Of a stretch of DNA of 64,000 bases, positions 7,350 through 14,679 are shown in pieces. Under the pieces are notes generated by a model. The model saw nothing but the letters and a program-made list of their open reading frames with translations, was not told the origin of the DNA and did not search any database. The position numbers and the translations under genes are program-made. The DNA comes from Stutzerimonas kunmingensis (GTDB taxonomy: Bacteria > Pseudomonadota > Gammaproteobacteria > Pseudomonadales > Pseudomonadaceae): NCBI RefSeq assembly GCF_002929225.1, contig NZ_PISM01000001.1:1-64000 (forward strand), given 5' to 3'. Numbering within the stretch: the first letter of the stretch is position 1; each line of letters starts with the position of its first letter.

Positions 7350-8243
7350 ATGACTTCTTGTGATAAATCCTGTGGCTGTGGCCCTGAGCCGGTAAGCACT
7401 GAAGCGGCAGCCGCGCCTTCGAATGAAGGGACTTGGGTCAGCAGTTTTTCTGTGCCCAAGATGGATTGCCCGTCAGAAGAGCGAATGATTCGGCTCGCGC
7501 TCAATGGCTTTTCTGAACTCAATTCGCTGTCCTTTGATCTGAGCAGCAGACAGGTACGCGCTTTCCATGACGGTCCGGTTGACCAGATCGCAACCAAGCT
7601 GGAATCACTTGGTTTGGGGGCAACATTGCTCGGTACTCAACCGGCCAGCCAGGAAGCAGCTTCGGCCAATAGCGCCAGTGAAGAGCTGACTGCTTCCAAG
7701 GAGGCTGGCTCGCTCAAAATCCTGCTCGGTATCAATGCCACGATGTTTGTCATCGAGTTGGGCGTAGGCTTGATTGCTCAGTCGACGGGTCTGATCGCCG
7801 ACTCGCTGGACATGTTTGCTGATGCTGCCGTCTATGGTCTGGCTCTCTTTGCGGTCGGTCGGGCTGCGCAGCTGCAGGTTCGCGCTGCGCACCTGGCGGG
7901 TTTTATCCAGATCGTGTTGGCTCTGGGGGTACTCGTGGAGGTGGTTAGGCGCTTCATCTATGGCAGCGAACCTGAGTCGATGCTGATGATGGGGATTGGC
8001 TTAGTTGCACTCGTCGCGAACGTCAGCTGTCTCTTATTGATCTACGGCCATCGTGAAGGCGGTGCACACATGAAAGCGAGTTGGATTTTTTCGGCCAACG
8101 ATGTGATCGCGAATATTGGTGTTATCGCCGCTGGAGCTCTGGTTGCGTGGACAGGCTCTTCCTATCCAGATTTGGTGATTGGTACGGTAGTTGGCCTCAT
8201 CGTACTCAACGGTGCGCGCCGAATCCTGGCATTGAAAGCCTGA
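7350..8243 (+). CDS. cation transporter: heavy-metal-binding domain fused to a CDF-like membrane domain
   Basis: Probable Cd/Pb/Zn exporter in the inner membrane. The N-terminus is a Cys cluster (TSCDKSCGCG), followed by an HMA-like domain (residues about 31-88, MDCPSEE with C40), then a linker and six membrane helices of cation-diffusion-facilitator type (about 120-295). Asp-rich metal motifs are visible in the helices (IADSLDMFADAA; SANDVIANIG). At 297 residues it lacks the cytoplasmic C-terminal domain of classic CDF proteins; the N-terminal HMA domain may replace it. It is divergent from cadR across a MerR-type promoter. This gene type is standard in CadR-DUF3703-lspA clusters. Metal choice is inferred. 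Confidence 0.85.
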   Translation: MTSCDKSCGCGPEPVSTEAAAAPSNEGTWVSSFSVPKMDCPSEERMIRLALNGFSELNSLSFDLSSRQVRAFHDGPVDQIATKLESLGLGATLLGTQPASQEAASANSASEELTASKEAGSLKILLGINATMFVIELGVGLIAQSTGLIADSLDMFADAAVYGLALFAVGRAAQLQVRAAHLAGFIQIVLALGVLVEVVRRFIYGSEPESMLMMGIGLVALVANVSCLLLIYGHREGGAHMKASWIFSANDVIANIGVIAAGALVAWTGSSYPDLVIGTVVGLIVLNGARRILALKA

Positions 8244-8364
8244 CCAACCGGATCGACAGCACCCCCATTTTCCAAACAGAGACGCGTAGCTTGTGAGTGA
8301 CGTTGAGACGGCTGAGATAGAACAGCTGATGGCTGGATTGGACGGCAAAATTGCCGAAGGGCAT
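8244..8364. other. junction between cad module and broken methyltransferase
   Basis: This stretch contains a short plus-strand frame (GTG 8294, SDVETAEIEQLMAGLDGK, stopping just inside the methyltransferase remnant) that is not recognised. It marks where the cad module was joined to the older island backbone. No direct repeats or IS ends were recognised at the joint. Confidence 0.4.
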
Positions 8365-8794
8365 GCCGCTCGTTAAGGGCCTGATACTTGGGCGTTTTGC
8401 TGGTGGCCTCGGACAGCAGCCCACTGGCGCCCTTGCATGGCGAACTGATGAATACGGCGTCGGGGCGCAGATTCTGCGCGGCGCGGCGTATGTCCTCGGC
8501 AGTCGCCTCGGTCCAGCCAGCAGGCGGTTGCTGGCCATGGAAACGGGTGTATTGCTCGCGGGTAAAGAGGTCTAACAGGGTGCCGGGAACGCCAGCTAGT
8601 CGCTCGAAGTCACGGAGCCCAGCTGGGTCTACGTCTACACCTCCAAGACACTCCCATTGGGCCTCTACATTCCCGACAACGGGGCGCGCTCTATTGAACC
8701 CTCGAGCCCCACCCCCAAGGCCGCAGCAGAAATGGAAATGGTACAGGGTGCGTTTCAGGTGAGCAGAGCTGGAATCGCGGGAGCTGTCGTACAT
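8365..8794 (-). pseudogene. C5-cytosine DNA methyltransferase-like gene, 3'-truncated
   Basis: The first about 142 residues look like the N-terminal half of a mobile-element DNA methyltransferase: the AdoMet loop FHFCCGLGGGARGFN, an acidic VDVDPAGL block, and the catalytic Pro-Cys in FISSPCKGASGLL (C120), ending near SKTPKYQALN. After about 8365 the reading frame continues as unrelated sequence overlapping the end of the transporter, so the C-terminal half with target recognition is missing. It should be inactive. Two TTGAAC palindromes lie 38 and 72 bp upstream of its start. The family call rests on motifs. Confidence 0.7.
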
Positions 8795-8831
8795 GCTAGA
8801 TCCTCTAACGGATATGTTTGCATGCGCGACA

Positions 8832-8847
8832 TTGAACTACAGTTCAA
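8832..8847. promoter_or_regulatory. TTGAAC palindrome, copy 1
   Basis: TTGAACTACAGTTCAA, a 16-base near-perfect palindrome. It is one of three such sites around the small gene at 8882-9097 and lies upstream of the methyltransferase start. A probable operator. Confidence 0.6.
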
Positions 8848-8865
8848 CTTATGGCAACACAATAA

Positions 8866-8881
8866 TTGAACTGTGGTTCAA
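8866..8881. promoter_or_regulatory. TTGAAC palindrome, copy 2
   Basis: TTGAACTGTGGTTCAA, spaced 34 bp from copy 1 (start to start, about three helical turns), between the methyltransferase start and the stop of the small gene. The helical phasing suggests cooperative binding of a dimeric regulator. Confidence 0.6.
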
Positions 8882-9097
8882 TTACTTGACGGACGGTAAC
8901 CCGCGGACTGCATCATCCCAAATCTGATCACGCTCGGGATCGTTACCCACTTTGCTGATCCAAGCTACTGAGTAGCTCCACCGCTCAGCGAGCAGCCTGC
9001 CTGTCCAACCTTTGCTCTTATAAGCAGCCTTGAACTCGGCAGGAGTCATGCGTGCCGGCCTATCGGCCTCGCCGTCAGACATAATTTTTCCAGTCAT
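8882..9097 (-). CDS. small helix-turn-helix-like protein of mobile elements
   Basis: A 71-residue protein from ATG 9097 (MTGKIMSDGEADRPARMTP). The C-terminal half, WTGRLLAERWSYSVAWISKV, has the look of a helix-turn-helix. A longer start at 9175 is possible, but the third TTGAAC palindrome (9150-9165) would then be inside the gene; with the start at 9097 all three palindromes fall in intergenic DNA. Similar small proteins neighbour DNA methyltransferases in phages and integrative elements. It may bind the palindromes itself. Function is otherwise unknown. Confidence 0.55.
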   Translation of the reverse strand: MTGKIMSDGEADRPARMTPAEFKAAYKSKGWTGRLLAERWSYSVAWISKVGNDPERDQIWDDAVRGLPSVK

Positions 9098-9149
9098 AGT
9101 GATCTCTATCTGGCCGCGGCGCTGCCAAGCTATCGGCAGCAGGCCAACA

Positions 9150-9165
9150 TTGAACTGTGATTCAA
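9150..9165. promoter_or_regulatory. TTGAAC palindrome, copy 3
   Basis: TTGAACTGTGATTCAA, upstream of the proposed start (9097) of the small HTH-like gene and downstream of the SRAP gene stop. Same consensus as copies 1 and 2. Confidence 0.6.
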
Positions 9166-9201
9166 CAAGGGGCAAGAGGTTTTATTGTACTTGGCGTCAA
9201 C

Positions 9202-9843
9202 TCAAAGCTGGGGATAGGCAACCAGCCTATCGGCTGGATACTGGGTCATGAACTCACTGCTGATTTCAGCGGGAGCTGTCAGCCAGTCCTGGTACAGCGC
9301 CTGAGGGAGCACCACCACCATGCGCTTCTCATGCCCCGGGCGATGGAAGTTGCGCATCAGCGCATGGTCATCGGCATTCACCGTCAGCATTGAGAACGAC
9401 AGCTCCCTATCACCTGCAGCAGTTTTCCTCTCCTCCCATAGGCCCGCTATCCCTAGCAGCCGCCCATCGGCACGGGAAATTCGAGTAGGAATAGCCTTGC
9501 CTGTTCGCCAGTCGGGCTCATAGATCGCCACCGCAGGGATGATGCAGTGCTGTGCCTTCTTCCATGCCTCCCTGAATGACCGCTTGACCGAGGCCGTCTC
9601 AGAACGGGCGTTGTAGGTGGACCGTGCCAGCTTTTTGTCGGCCCAGAAGGGCAGGAGCCCAAACACTCCCACCTCAGCTTCAAATGGCAACACGGCGTCA
9701 TCGTACGGGTCGACATTGCGAGGCTTGCGCAGGAACGGCCCGGCATAACCTGGCCACAATTCGAGCTTCTCCTGAGCGTCGAACTCGACACCAAACTCTT
9801 CTTGGAGACGCTCTGGGGTAGGGGCTTCGTAACGACTGCACAT
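9202..9843 (-). CDS. SRAP-domain protein (YedK/HMCES type)
   Basis: Forms a protective covalent thiazolidine bond with abasic sites in single-stranded DNA. The catalytic Cys must be residue 2 after Met removal, so ATG 9843 (MCSRYEAPTPE) is the right start; it has the ribosome site GAGAGGTG and gives 213 residues. Other family features are the STYNARSETA block holding the active-site Asn, the Glu in AIYEPDW, and the late His (NFHRPGHEKRMVVVL). A second, different SRAP gene is at 45939-46652 beside umuDC. Mobile elements often carry SRAP genes, probably to protect single-stranded transfer DNA. No SOS box was seen in front of this copy. Confidence 0.88.
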   Translation of the reverse strand: MCSRYEAPTPERLQEEFGVEFDAQEKLELWPGYAGPFLRKPRNVDPYDDAVLPFEAEVGVFGLLPFWADKKLARSTYNARSETASVKRSFREAWKKAQHCIIPAVAIYEPDWRTGKAIPTRISRADGRLLGIAGLWEERKTAAGDRELSFSMLTVNADDHALMRNFHRPGHEKRMVVVLPQALYQDWLTAPAEISSEFMTQYPADRLVAYPQL

Positions 9844-9993
9844 AACACACCTCTCATTCGTCACTGTGCTGCTCGGTGTTGCGGCCCGCAACGCCTTGGC
9901 GAGTGGGATCTATGATTAGGACTATCTCTCGCGGCACCCCGCTTACTGAGTACATCCTTATACTGAACGCCTGCCTCCGACGATGGTGAATGC

Positions 9994-10950
9994 ATGTCGA
10001 TAGATCAGCCCCTCCCTTTCTGGCGCAGAGCAGGAACATTTCTATGGGACTCAGTGCGTGAGGACTGTGGGTATCCTGCAACGCTCATGAAGCTGATTAA
10101 GAGCCCAGTCAAACTTAATTCGCCCATCCAGGAAACAGCAAAAGGTATTGGCGCAGGAGCGGTTGTTAGGTGGCACGACTTCGGATCTCTTATTTATGAG
10201 CGCGGGATATATCGCGACAAGCTGAATGGATGGACCCACTGCCGCACCTATGGTCGGTATGGCTCGACTAGCATCGAATGCGCCCCACTATTGCGCGTTG
10301 GCAGCGAGATGCAGATCCAACGGTGGCGGTGCGATATCCAACAGGTAGATGGCTTCTCCGCGTCGAAATCCGAACTCAAGGAGTTCGCCACCATGGATGA
10401 CATGGTGGTAAGGAACTCACCCGAGATGATCGACGAGATATCTCCGGCGAAGCTGGCGAAGAATCTGGCCTGGGATGAAATTCGGATCATCAGCCACGTC
10501 GATCACGATTATTTCGCCACTTGGGCTTGGGACGGACGCGTCTTTCTGATGAACTCCGGCGGTTCGCATCACTTCGCAGCTGCCAAGTACATCGCGGCGC
10601 GGCTTGAACAGCCGGTTGAGCTGACCGGAACCTATAAGATCTACGGGTTATGTGAGCAGGCTATAACAGAACTCAGGCGTGAATACGGCATGTTCGTGTT
10701 GTCGCATGAGCCTGATGCTTGGTTGGGGTTCAACGAAGCTATGGCTCGCTTCAAGGCAACGTATTATTGGAAGACATTGCCCCGCCCGCACAACCACCAG
10801 CGTTGCGCAATTTTTTTACCGCTAAAGGAGAAGCGCTCTGCCATGGTTGCGAGGATTCTCAAGGAAAACAATTTCCAGGACCTAGGCGCTTACTTGGCTG
10901 GCCTAGCTGCCCAGTCACAAGCGGTCATCAACAAAGTCAATCCGCCATAA
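9994..10950 (+). CDS. hypothetical protein of the island backbone
   Basis: A 318-residue soluble protein, no signal peptide or membrane helix. It may belong to the DUF6685 group seen on Pseudomonas plasmids and integrative elements, but I am not certain. Visible features are an aromatic-rich N-terminus (PLPFWRRAGTFLWD), a HVDHDYFATWAWDGRVFLMNSGGSHHFAAAKYIAARL block that suggests an enzyme or nucleotide-binding fold, and a Lys/Arg-rich C-terminus. It lies between the SRAP gene and the relaxase remnant and probably belongs to the conjugative backbone. Function is unknown. Confidence 0.6.
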   Translation: MSIDQPLPFWRRAGTFLWDSVREDCGYPATLMKLIKSPVKLNSPIQETAKGIGAGAVVRWHDFGSLIYERGIYRDKLNGWTHCRTYGRYGSTSIECAPLLRVGSEMQIQRWRCDIQQVDGFSASKSELKEFATMDDMVVRNSPEMIDEISPAKLAKNLAWDEIRIISHVDHDYFATWAWDGRVFLMNSGGSHHFAAAKYIAARLEQPVELTGTYKIYGLCEQAITELRREYGMFVLSHEPDAWLGFNEAMARFKATYYWKTLPRPHNHQRCAIFLPLKEKRSAMVARILKENNFQDLGAYLAGLAAQSQAVINKVNPP

Positions 10951-10990
10951 TTAGGGTAGTCCAGACCTCAGCGCAACTATCCAATGATAG

Positions 10991-12235
10991 CTAGTGATCA
11001 TCCTGACTCTCACAAAGTTTGAGATTGGGATTATCCAGCATCTCAGTTGTGAATACGTCGCCGGGTTTTTTGAGCATATAACCCTTCAGTGTTTTCGTTT
11101 TACGAGGTCCAAAGACTTCGCACGTCCAGATGTTATGTCCGTTGCTCTTCTTAACGTGAAGCTTCAGCTTTTCGAACGACTTTTGGACCTGCAGCCATGG
11201 CTGTCCTTCGCCAGCCCTCGCTGAGAAGAGGGTCGGATGCTCTTGGGCATACCTTCTGAATATTTCAGGAGTCACCAGAAAAGCCGTGCCGTTGACGGTG
11301 TGAACCTTGGCTTTTGCATCATTGATAATGATCTTGTGGGTTCCTACACCCACTTTTAGCCAGTGCATGAAAAGGTGACCTAGCGTGTCGCCGATCGGGC
11401 CAGCGATGGTAGCGGTCGCGGCAGTGTCTGACTGAGCTTCGACCTCGGACGCCGCCGGCATCGCCGGGGCGGGTACCGAATTGGTCGGCGCGTCACGCAT
11501 ATCCATCAGATCCAGAAGGTAGTCCGTATCATCTACCTCATCGGGTTGCGGTCCATGGTCACTTGCGGGTTCGTCCCCTTGAGGCTCTGCCGCAACGGCA
11601 TCGCCGCCCCCGGCAGTAAGGCTGGGCTTTTCCTCCTGCGCTTCGGAAGCTGCGGCAGGGGCTGCTTCTTCGTTGAGGACTTGCACCGAGCCGCCAAAAG
11701 GCTCCGGGCGGTCTTCGCCAGCTGCCCATATGAGTGAAGGTGAAACTCTCAAGAACGTGAATGCGTTCTTCCATCCCGTAGGGCTCAGGATTTCGGCATC
11801 CCAAATAGCTTTGCCAGCAGGATTCGCAACAATCAGGCCGTTATCCTGAAAGACATTGAAGAGAGTGGAGTTGCGGTCCGGAACACCCTCAATCCCTTGG
11901 CTGAGGAGGTGAGCACGCAGCCGATCCGAAACGGTCTTGCTGACCAGCCAGATCGCATCGGCCGTGATCCAGCCATCGGAAGCGTCTGGCTGATTCAACT
12001 TGAGCTCGTTCTTCACCAGGTAGCGCAGCCCATCGAGGAGCTGACGCTGAAGAGTGTTACGCGGTGCTGCCACAGCTCTGTCTGGATTGCCGCCAAGCTC
12101 ATGGGCGACCGACGCCTGGTCAGACCTTACAACGATGTCCCCAAGAACCCCAGCGTGCTCAAACTGGCCAGCCAGTACGTACAGCAAAGCACCCCAGAGC
12201 TCTGGATTGGATGAGATCCATCCGATACCATTCAA
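10991..12235 (-). pseudogene. MobH/TraI_2-type relaxase, C-terminal remnant
   Basis: A 414-residue frame resembling the C-terminal part of the relaxases of ICE families such as PAPI-1/ICEclc: GWISSNPELWGALLYVLAGQ at the very start, an Ala/Glu-rich linker (about residues 215-285), then a conserved end domain (GPIGDTLGHLFMHWLKVGVGTHKI ... TCEVFGPRKTKTLKGYMLKKP). The N-terminal catalytic domain with the metal-binding His/Asp residues is missing: the ATG at 12235 lies in what should be the middle of the protein and the sequence upstream is unrelated. The element probably cannot mobilise itself with this gene. Confidence 0.72.
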
Positions 12236-12702
12236 TCAATGTACCCATAGAACGCATACGCGGAATTCGTGTGTGCGTTGATTCGTGAGCGGCAGAGAGA
12301 GGGCATTCATTGGTGAAGCAGCGCTGCGGGGTTTAAGAGTGCTCAGCGAGCCTGCTCGAAGAGCCGGCGCCGTGCTGAAGCACGTGAACCGAAACGCCGC
12401 TCTGGCCCGGTAGCTGCCAGTCGTCACCGGCGGCAATCGGCCAAAAGCAGCCATTAGCCAGCCAGACATGTAGGTGTCCGCTGATACAGAGTTGACGTAT
12501 TCGTGCCCCCTATTGGTTGATGCGTCGACGGAGCGCACAAAAAAGTCACCATTCACAGGAGCTTTAGCGCTGAATCTTCAGGTGAGCCAAAAATTGAATC
12601 GGTGGGCGCCAGCCCAACGCCCCTAGCGTGAGTTGGGCTGGCGCATGAGAGTATTCATACCGTACGGGAACAGCATGCTGCCCGTGGAATAAGTGTGAAG
12701 TC
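12236..12702. other. 467-bp stretch without a recognised gene
   Basis: This region joins the relaxase remnant to the copper-type cargo. A minus-strand frame of 106 codons (12236-12556) has no recognisable motif and is probably noncoding debris. The only clear structure is the hairpin at 12606-12644. Confidence 0.5.
12606..12644. terminator. strong 13-bp hairpin downstream of the Met-rich gene
   Basis: GCGCCAGCCCAAC (12606-12618) pairs perfectly with GTTGGGCTGGCGC (12632-12644) around a 13-base loop. It lies 59 bp past the stop of the minus-strand gene at 12703, so it may end that transcript, although no T-run follows directly. Confidence 0.5.
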
Positions 12703-13263
12703 TCAGCGCTGTGGCATGCCCATATGCTGCTGATGCTGCATCATCTGATCCATCATCATCTGTTGCATGCCCATGTACCTGTCCATCATGTATTGATGCT
12801 GCTTCATCTGCTCAGGCGTCATCTGGGAGTAGTGGCTGCCCATTTGATCCCAGCCCATCATGTGGCCCCCACCCATCATCTTACCGTTACCCATCATGTG
12901 GCCCCCGCCCATCATCTGACCGTCACCCATCATATGGCCGCCCTGCATGCCCCCTCCGCAGCACCCCATCATTCCGCCGCCACGCATTCCGTTCATCATG
13001 TGCATTCCTTGCTGCATCATGGTTTGGTGCTCTTGCATCAGTTTCTGACGCTGTGCAGGGTCGCTTGCTTTCTGAATTTGGCTCATTTGCTCCTGCATTC
13101 TCTTCAGGTTTTCTTGTGCCTTCGCCATCTCTTGATCAAATTGCTCAACGCTCATTGGCTGCTGTTGAGCCTGGCTGGTGGTACTGGAGTCCTGCTGCGC
13201 AAAGGTTAAGGCCGGAAAAAGCGCAGCCGCCAAAGCGAAGGTGGCGAGTTTTGGTGCTTTCAT
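12703..13263 (-). CDS. secreted Met/His-rich protein, probable copper or silver binder
   Basis: A 186-residue protein with a signal peptide (MKAPKLATFALAAALFPALTFA, cut likely after AFA/QQ), a Gln/Met-rich helical part (about 35-80), and a core of repeated GGHMMG/GxMMG units (about 95-140) with a CCGG pair, ending in further Met-rich runs. The thioether and imidazole ligands in regular spacing suit Cu(I)/Ag(I) sequestration in the periplasm. No named family is recognised. It sits next to an ACR3/BASS-like permease and upstream of a Cys-rich copper storage gene, which supports a copper role. Metal choice is inferred. Confidence 0.75.
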   Translation of the reverse strand: MKAPKLATFALAAALFPALTFAQQDSSTTSQAQQQPMSVEQFDQEMAKAQENLKRMQEQMSQIQKASDPAQRQKLMQEHQTMMQQGMHMMNGMRGGGMMGCCGGGMQGGHMMGDGQMMGGGHMMGNGKMMGGGHMMGWDQMGSHYSQMTPEQMKQHQYMMDRYMGMQQMMMDQMMQHQQHMGMPQR

Positions 13264-13489
13264 TGCTCAGTTCCTTGCAGGTGAAAGTGGGTCGTGGGGT
13301 GAGTCACCAGTAGTCAATATAGACCTCGAAGACGGGTGTAGCCTAATGCAGGTCAAATTAACCTGAAAGTACAGGCCTGAAGCAGCCATTGATGAATGAC
13401 CATTGGCCGTTAGCGCTGCTTGCCTTATCCCTAGCTAACCATCCTTGTCCTCCCTAACGCGGAGAGCAAACCATGACTTTGAGTGAACC

Positions 13490-14479
13490 ATGACAAGAGA
13501 TGCACTAGAGCAGAACCAAGTACCGATCTACTTCGTAGCGGTTATTGTCGCGGCGATTGGCGGATTGCTGGCTCCGAATACCGCCCAGGGATTGTCGGTC
13601 TTGGTCACGCCCACCATCGCTGTTCTGATGTATGCGATGTTTCTTCAGATTCCGTTGCTGAACCTTAAAGATGGCTTGCACAACAAGCCCTTCATGGCTG
13701 CGCTCCTAGTCGCCAACTTTGTTTTGATTCCTCTCCTGGCTTGGGGGCTGACCCGCTTCCTGGATGGACATCCCGCCATCCTGATTGGCGTGCTATTGGT
13801 GCTACTGACGCCCTGCATCGATTACGTGGTCGTGTTCACCCACATTGGCCGGGGTGACTCACGCCTGATCCTTTCGGCGACGCCGATTTTGCTGTTACTT
13901 CAGCTTGCTCTTTTACCGCTCTACCTGGGGCTTATGCTGAGTGATACTTCGGGGGTGGTCGTGTCGATAGGCCCCTTTGTCGAAGCCTTTCTGGCACTCA
14001 TCATGGCCCCGCTGATCCTGGCACTGCTGACAGAAGCATTGGTAAAGCGCTCCGCAGCGGTGAAGACATGGGCTGATGCTTGGGCCTGGTTACCTGTGCC
14101 GGCCATGGCGGCGGTGCTCATAGCCGTGGTCGGCTCGCAGATTGCTCCCGTAGTGAATGAGATCGGCAGGCTTGCTCCCGTACTGCCGATCTACATCGCC
14201 TTTGCCTTCTTGGCTCCCGTAATCGGTGCACTGGTCTCCAAGGTGTGCAAGCTGCCTGTGCGGTCGGCAAGGGCTGTGATCTTCAGCAGCTCGACGCGCA
14301 ACTCACTGGTGGTGCTGCCCCTTGCATTAGCGCTGCCTGAACAGCTGCGGGGGCTCGCCGCCGCTGCGGTGATTACCCAGACCCTTGTCGAGCTGGTTGC
14401 TGAACTGGTCTATGTCCGGGCTGTGCCAGCGTTTCTTTGCCGTGATCGTGCCGAGACTAGCGAACCGCTCAACGGCTGA
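13490..14479 (+). CDS. ACR3/BASS-family permease (arsenic resistance-like)
   Basis: Inner-membrane transporter of 329 residues with about ten hydrophobic helices. The helix with LTPCIDYVVVFTHIGRGD matches the essential-Cys helix of ACR3 arsenite exporters (usually PCxxM). The ending NSLVVLPLALALPEQ also fits the bile-acid/arsenite/riboflavin superfamily. It lacks arsR and arsC neighbours, so the substrate may not be arsenite. Start ATG 13490; an upstream in-register start is not evident. It is cut off from its downstream context by an IS1182 insertion 200 bp after the stop. Confidence 0.75.
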   Translation: MTRDALEQNQVPIYFVAVIVAAIGGLLAPNTAQGLSVLVTPTIAVLMYAMFLQIPLLNLKDGLHNKPFMAALLVANFVLIPLLAWGLTRFLDGHPAILIGVLLVLLTPCIDYVVVFTHIGRGDSRLILSATPILLLLQLALLPLYLGLMLSDTSGVVVSIGPFVEAFLALIMAPLILALLTEALVKRSAAVKTWADAWAWLPVPAMAAVLIAVVGSQIAPVVNEIGRLAPVLPIYIAFAFLAPVIGALVSKVCKLPVRSARAVIFSSSTRNSLVVLPLALALPEQLRGLAAAAVITQTLVELVAELVYVRAVPAFLCRDRAETSEPLNG

Positions 14480-14555
14480 ACCTGCTCCGGGTTGGTCACG
14501 TGACATCGATAGCGGACGTAGGACAACATCTTGTTGCGGATGTCTGCTTTTGGCC

Positions 14556-14679
14556 GATTCTGTTGAAAAAGTAGCTGCTTCCCCATGCCTTCGGCAGAAT
14601 TGCCCTGTCAGCGGGCGTGGAGGCGAACAGCATGATGGGACAGTTACCGGGAGGACAGCAGCGCCTGTTCTACTCGTTC
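14556..14679 (+). repeat. 124-bp solo end of the neighbouring IS1182 element
   Basis: Identical, as far as read, to the first 124 bases inward from the right end of the IS at 14680-16286, but inverted. It starts with the terminal repeat GATTCTGTTGAAAAAGTA and stops inside the transposase start region (at ...CTACTCGTTC), directly followed by the left terminal repeat of the full IS. Confidence 0.85.

Noticed and set aside
12711..13313. Plus-strand frames rich in Ser/His/Pro opposite the Met-rich gene
   Set aside because: Composition is produced by the complement of the Met/His repeats; the minus frame has a signal peptide and regular repeats.
13490..14479. Full ars operon
   Set aside because: Only the permease is present; no arsR, arsC or arsH nearby, so arsenite specificity cannot be claimed.
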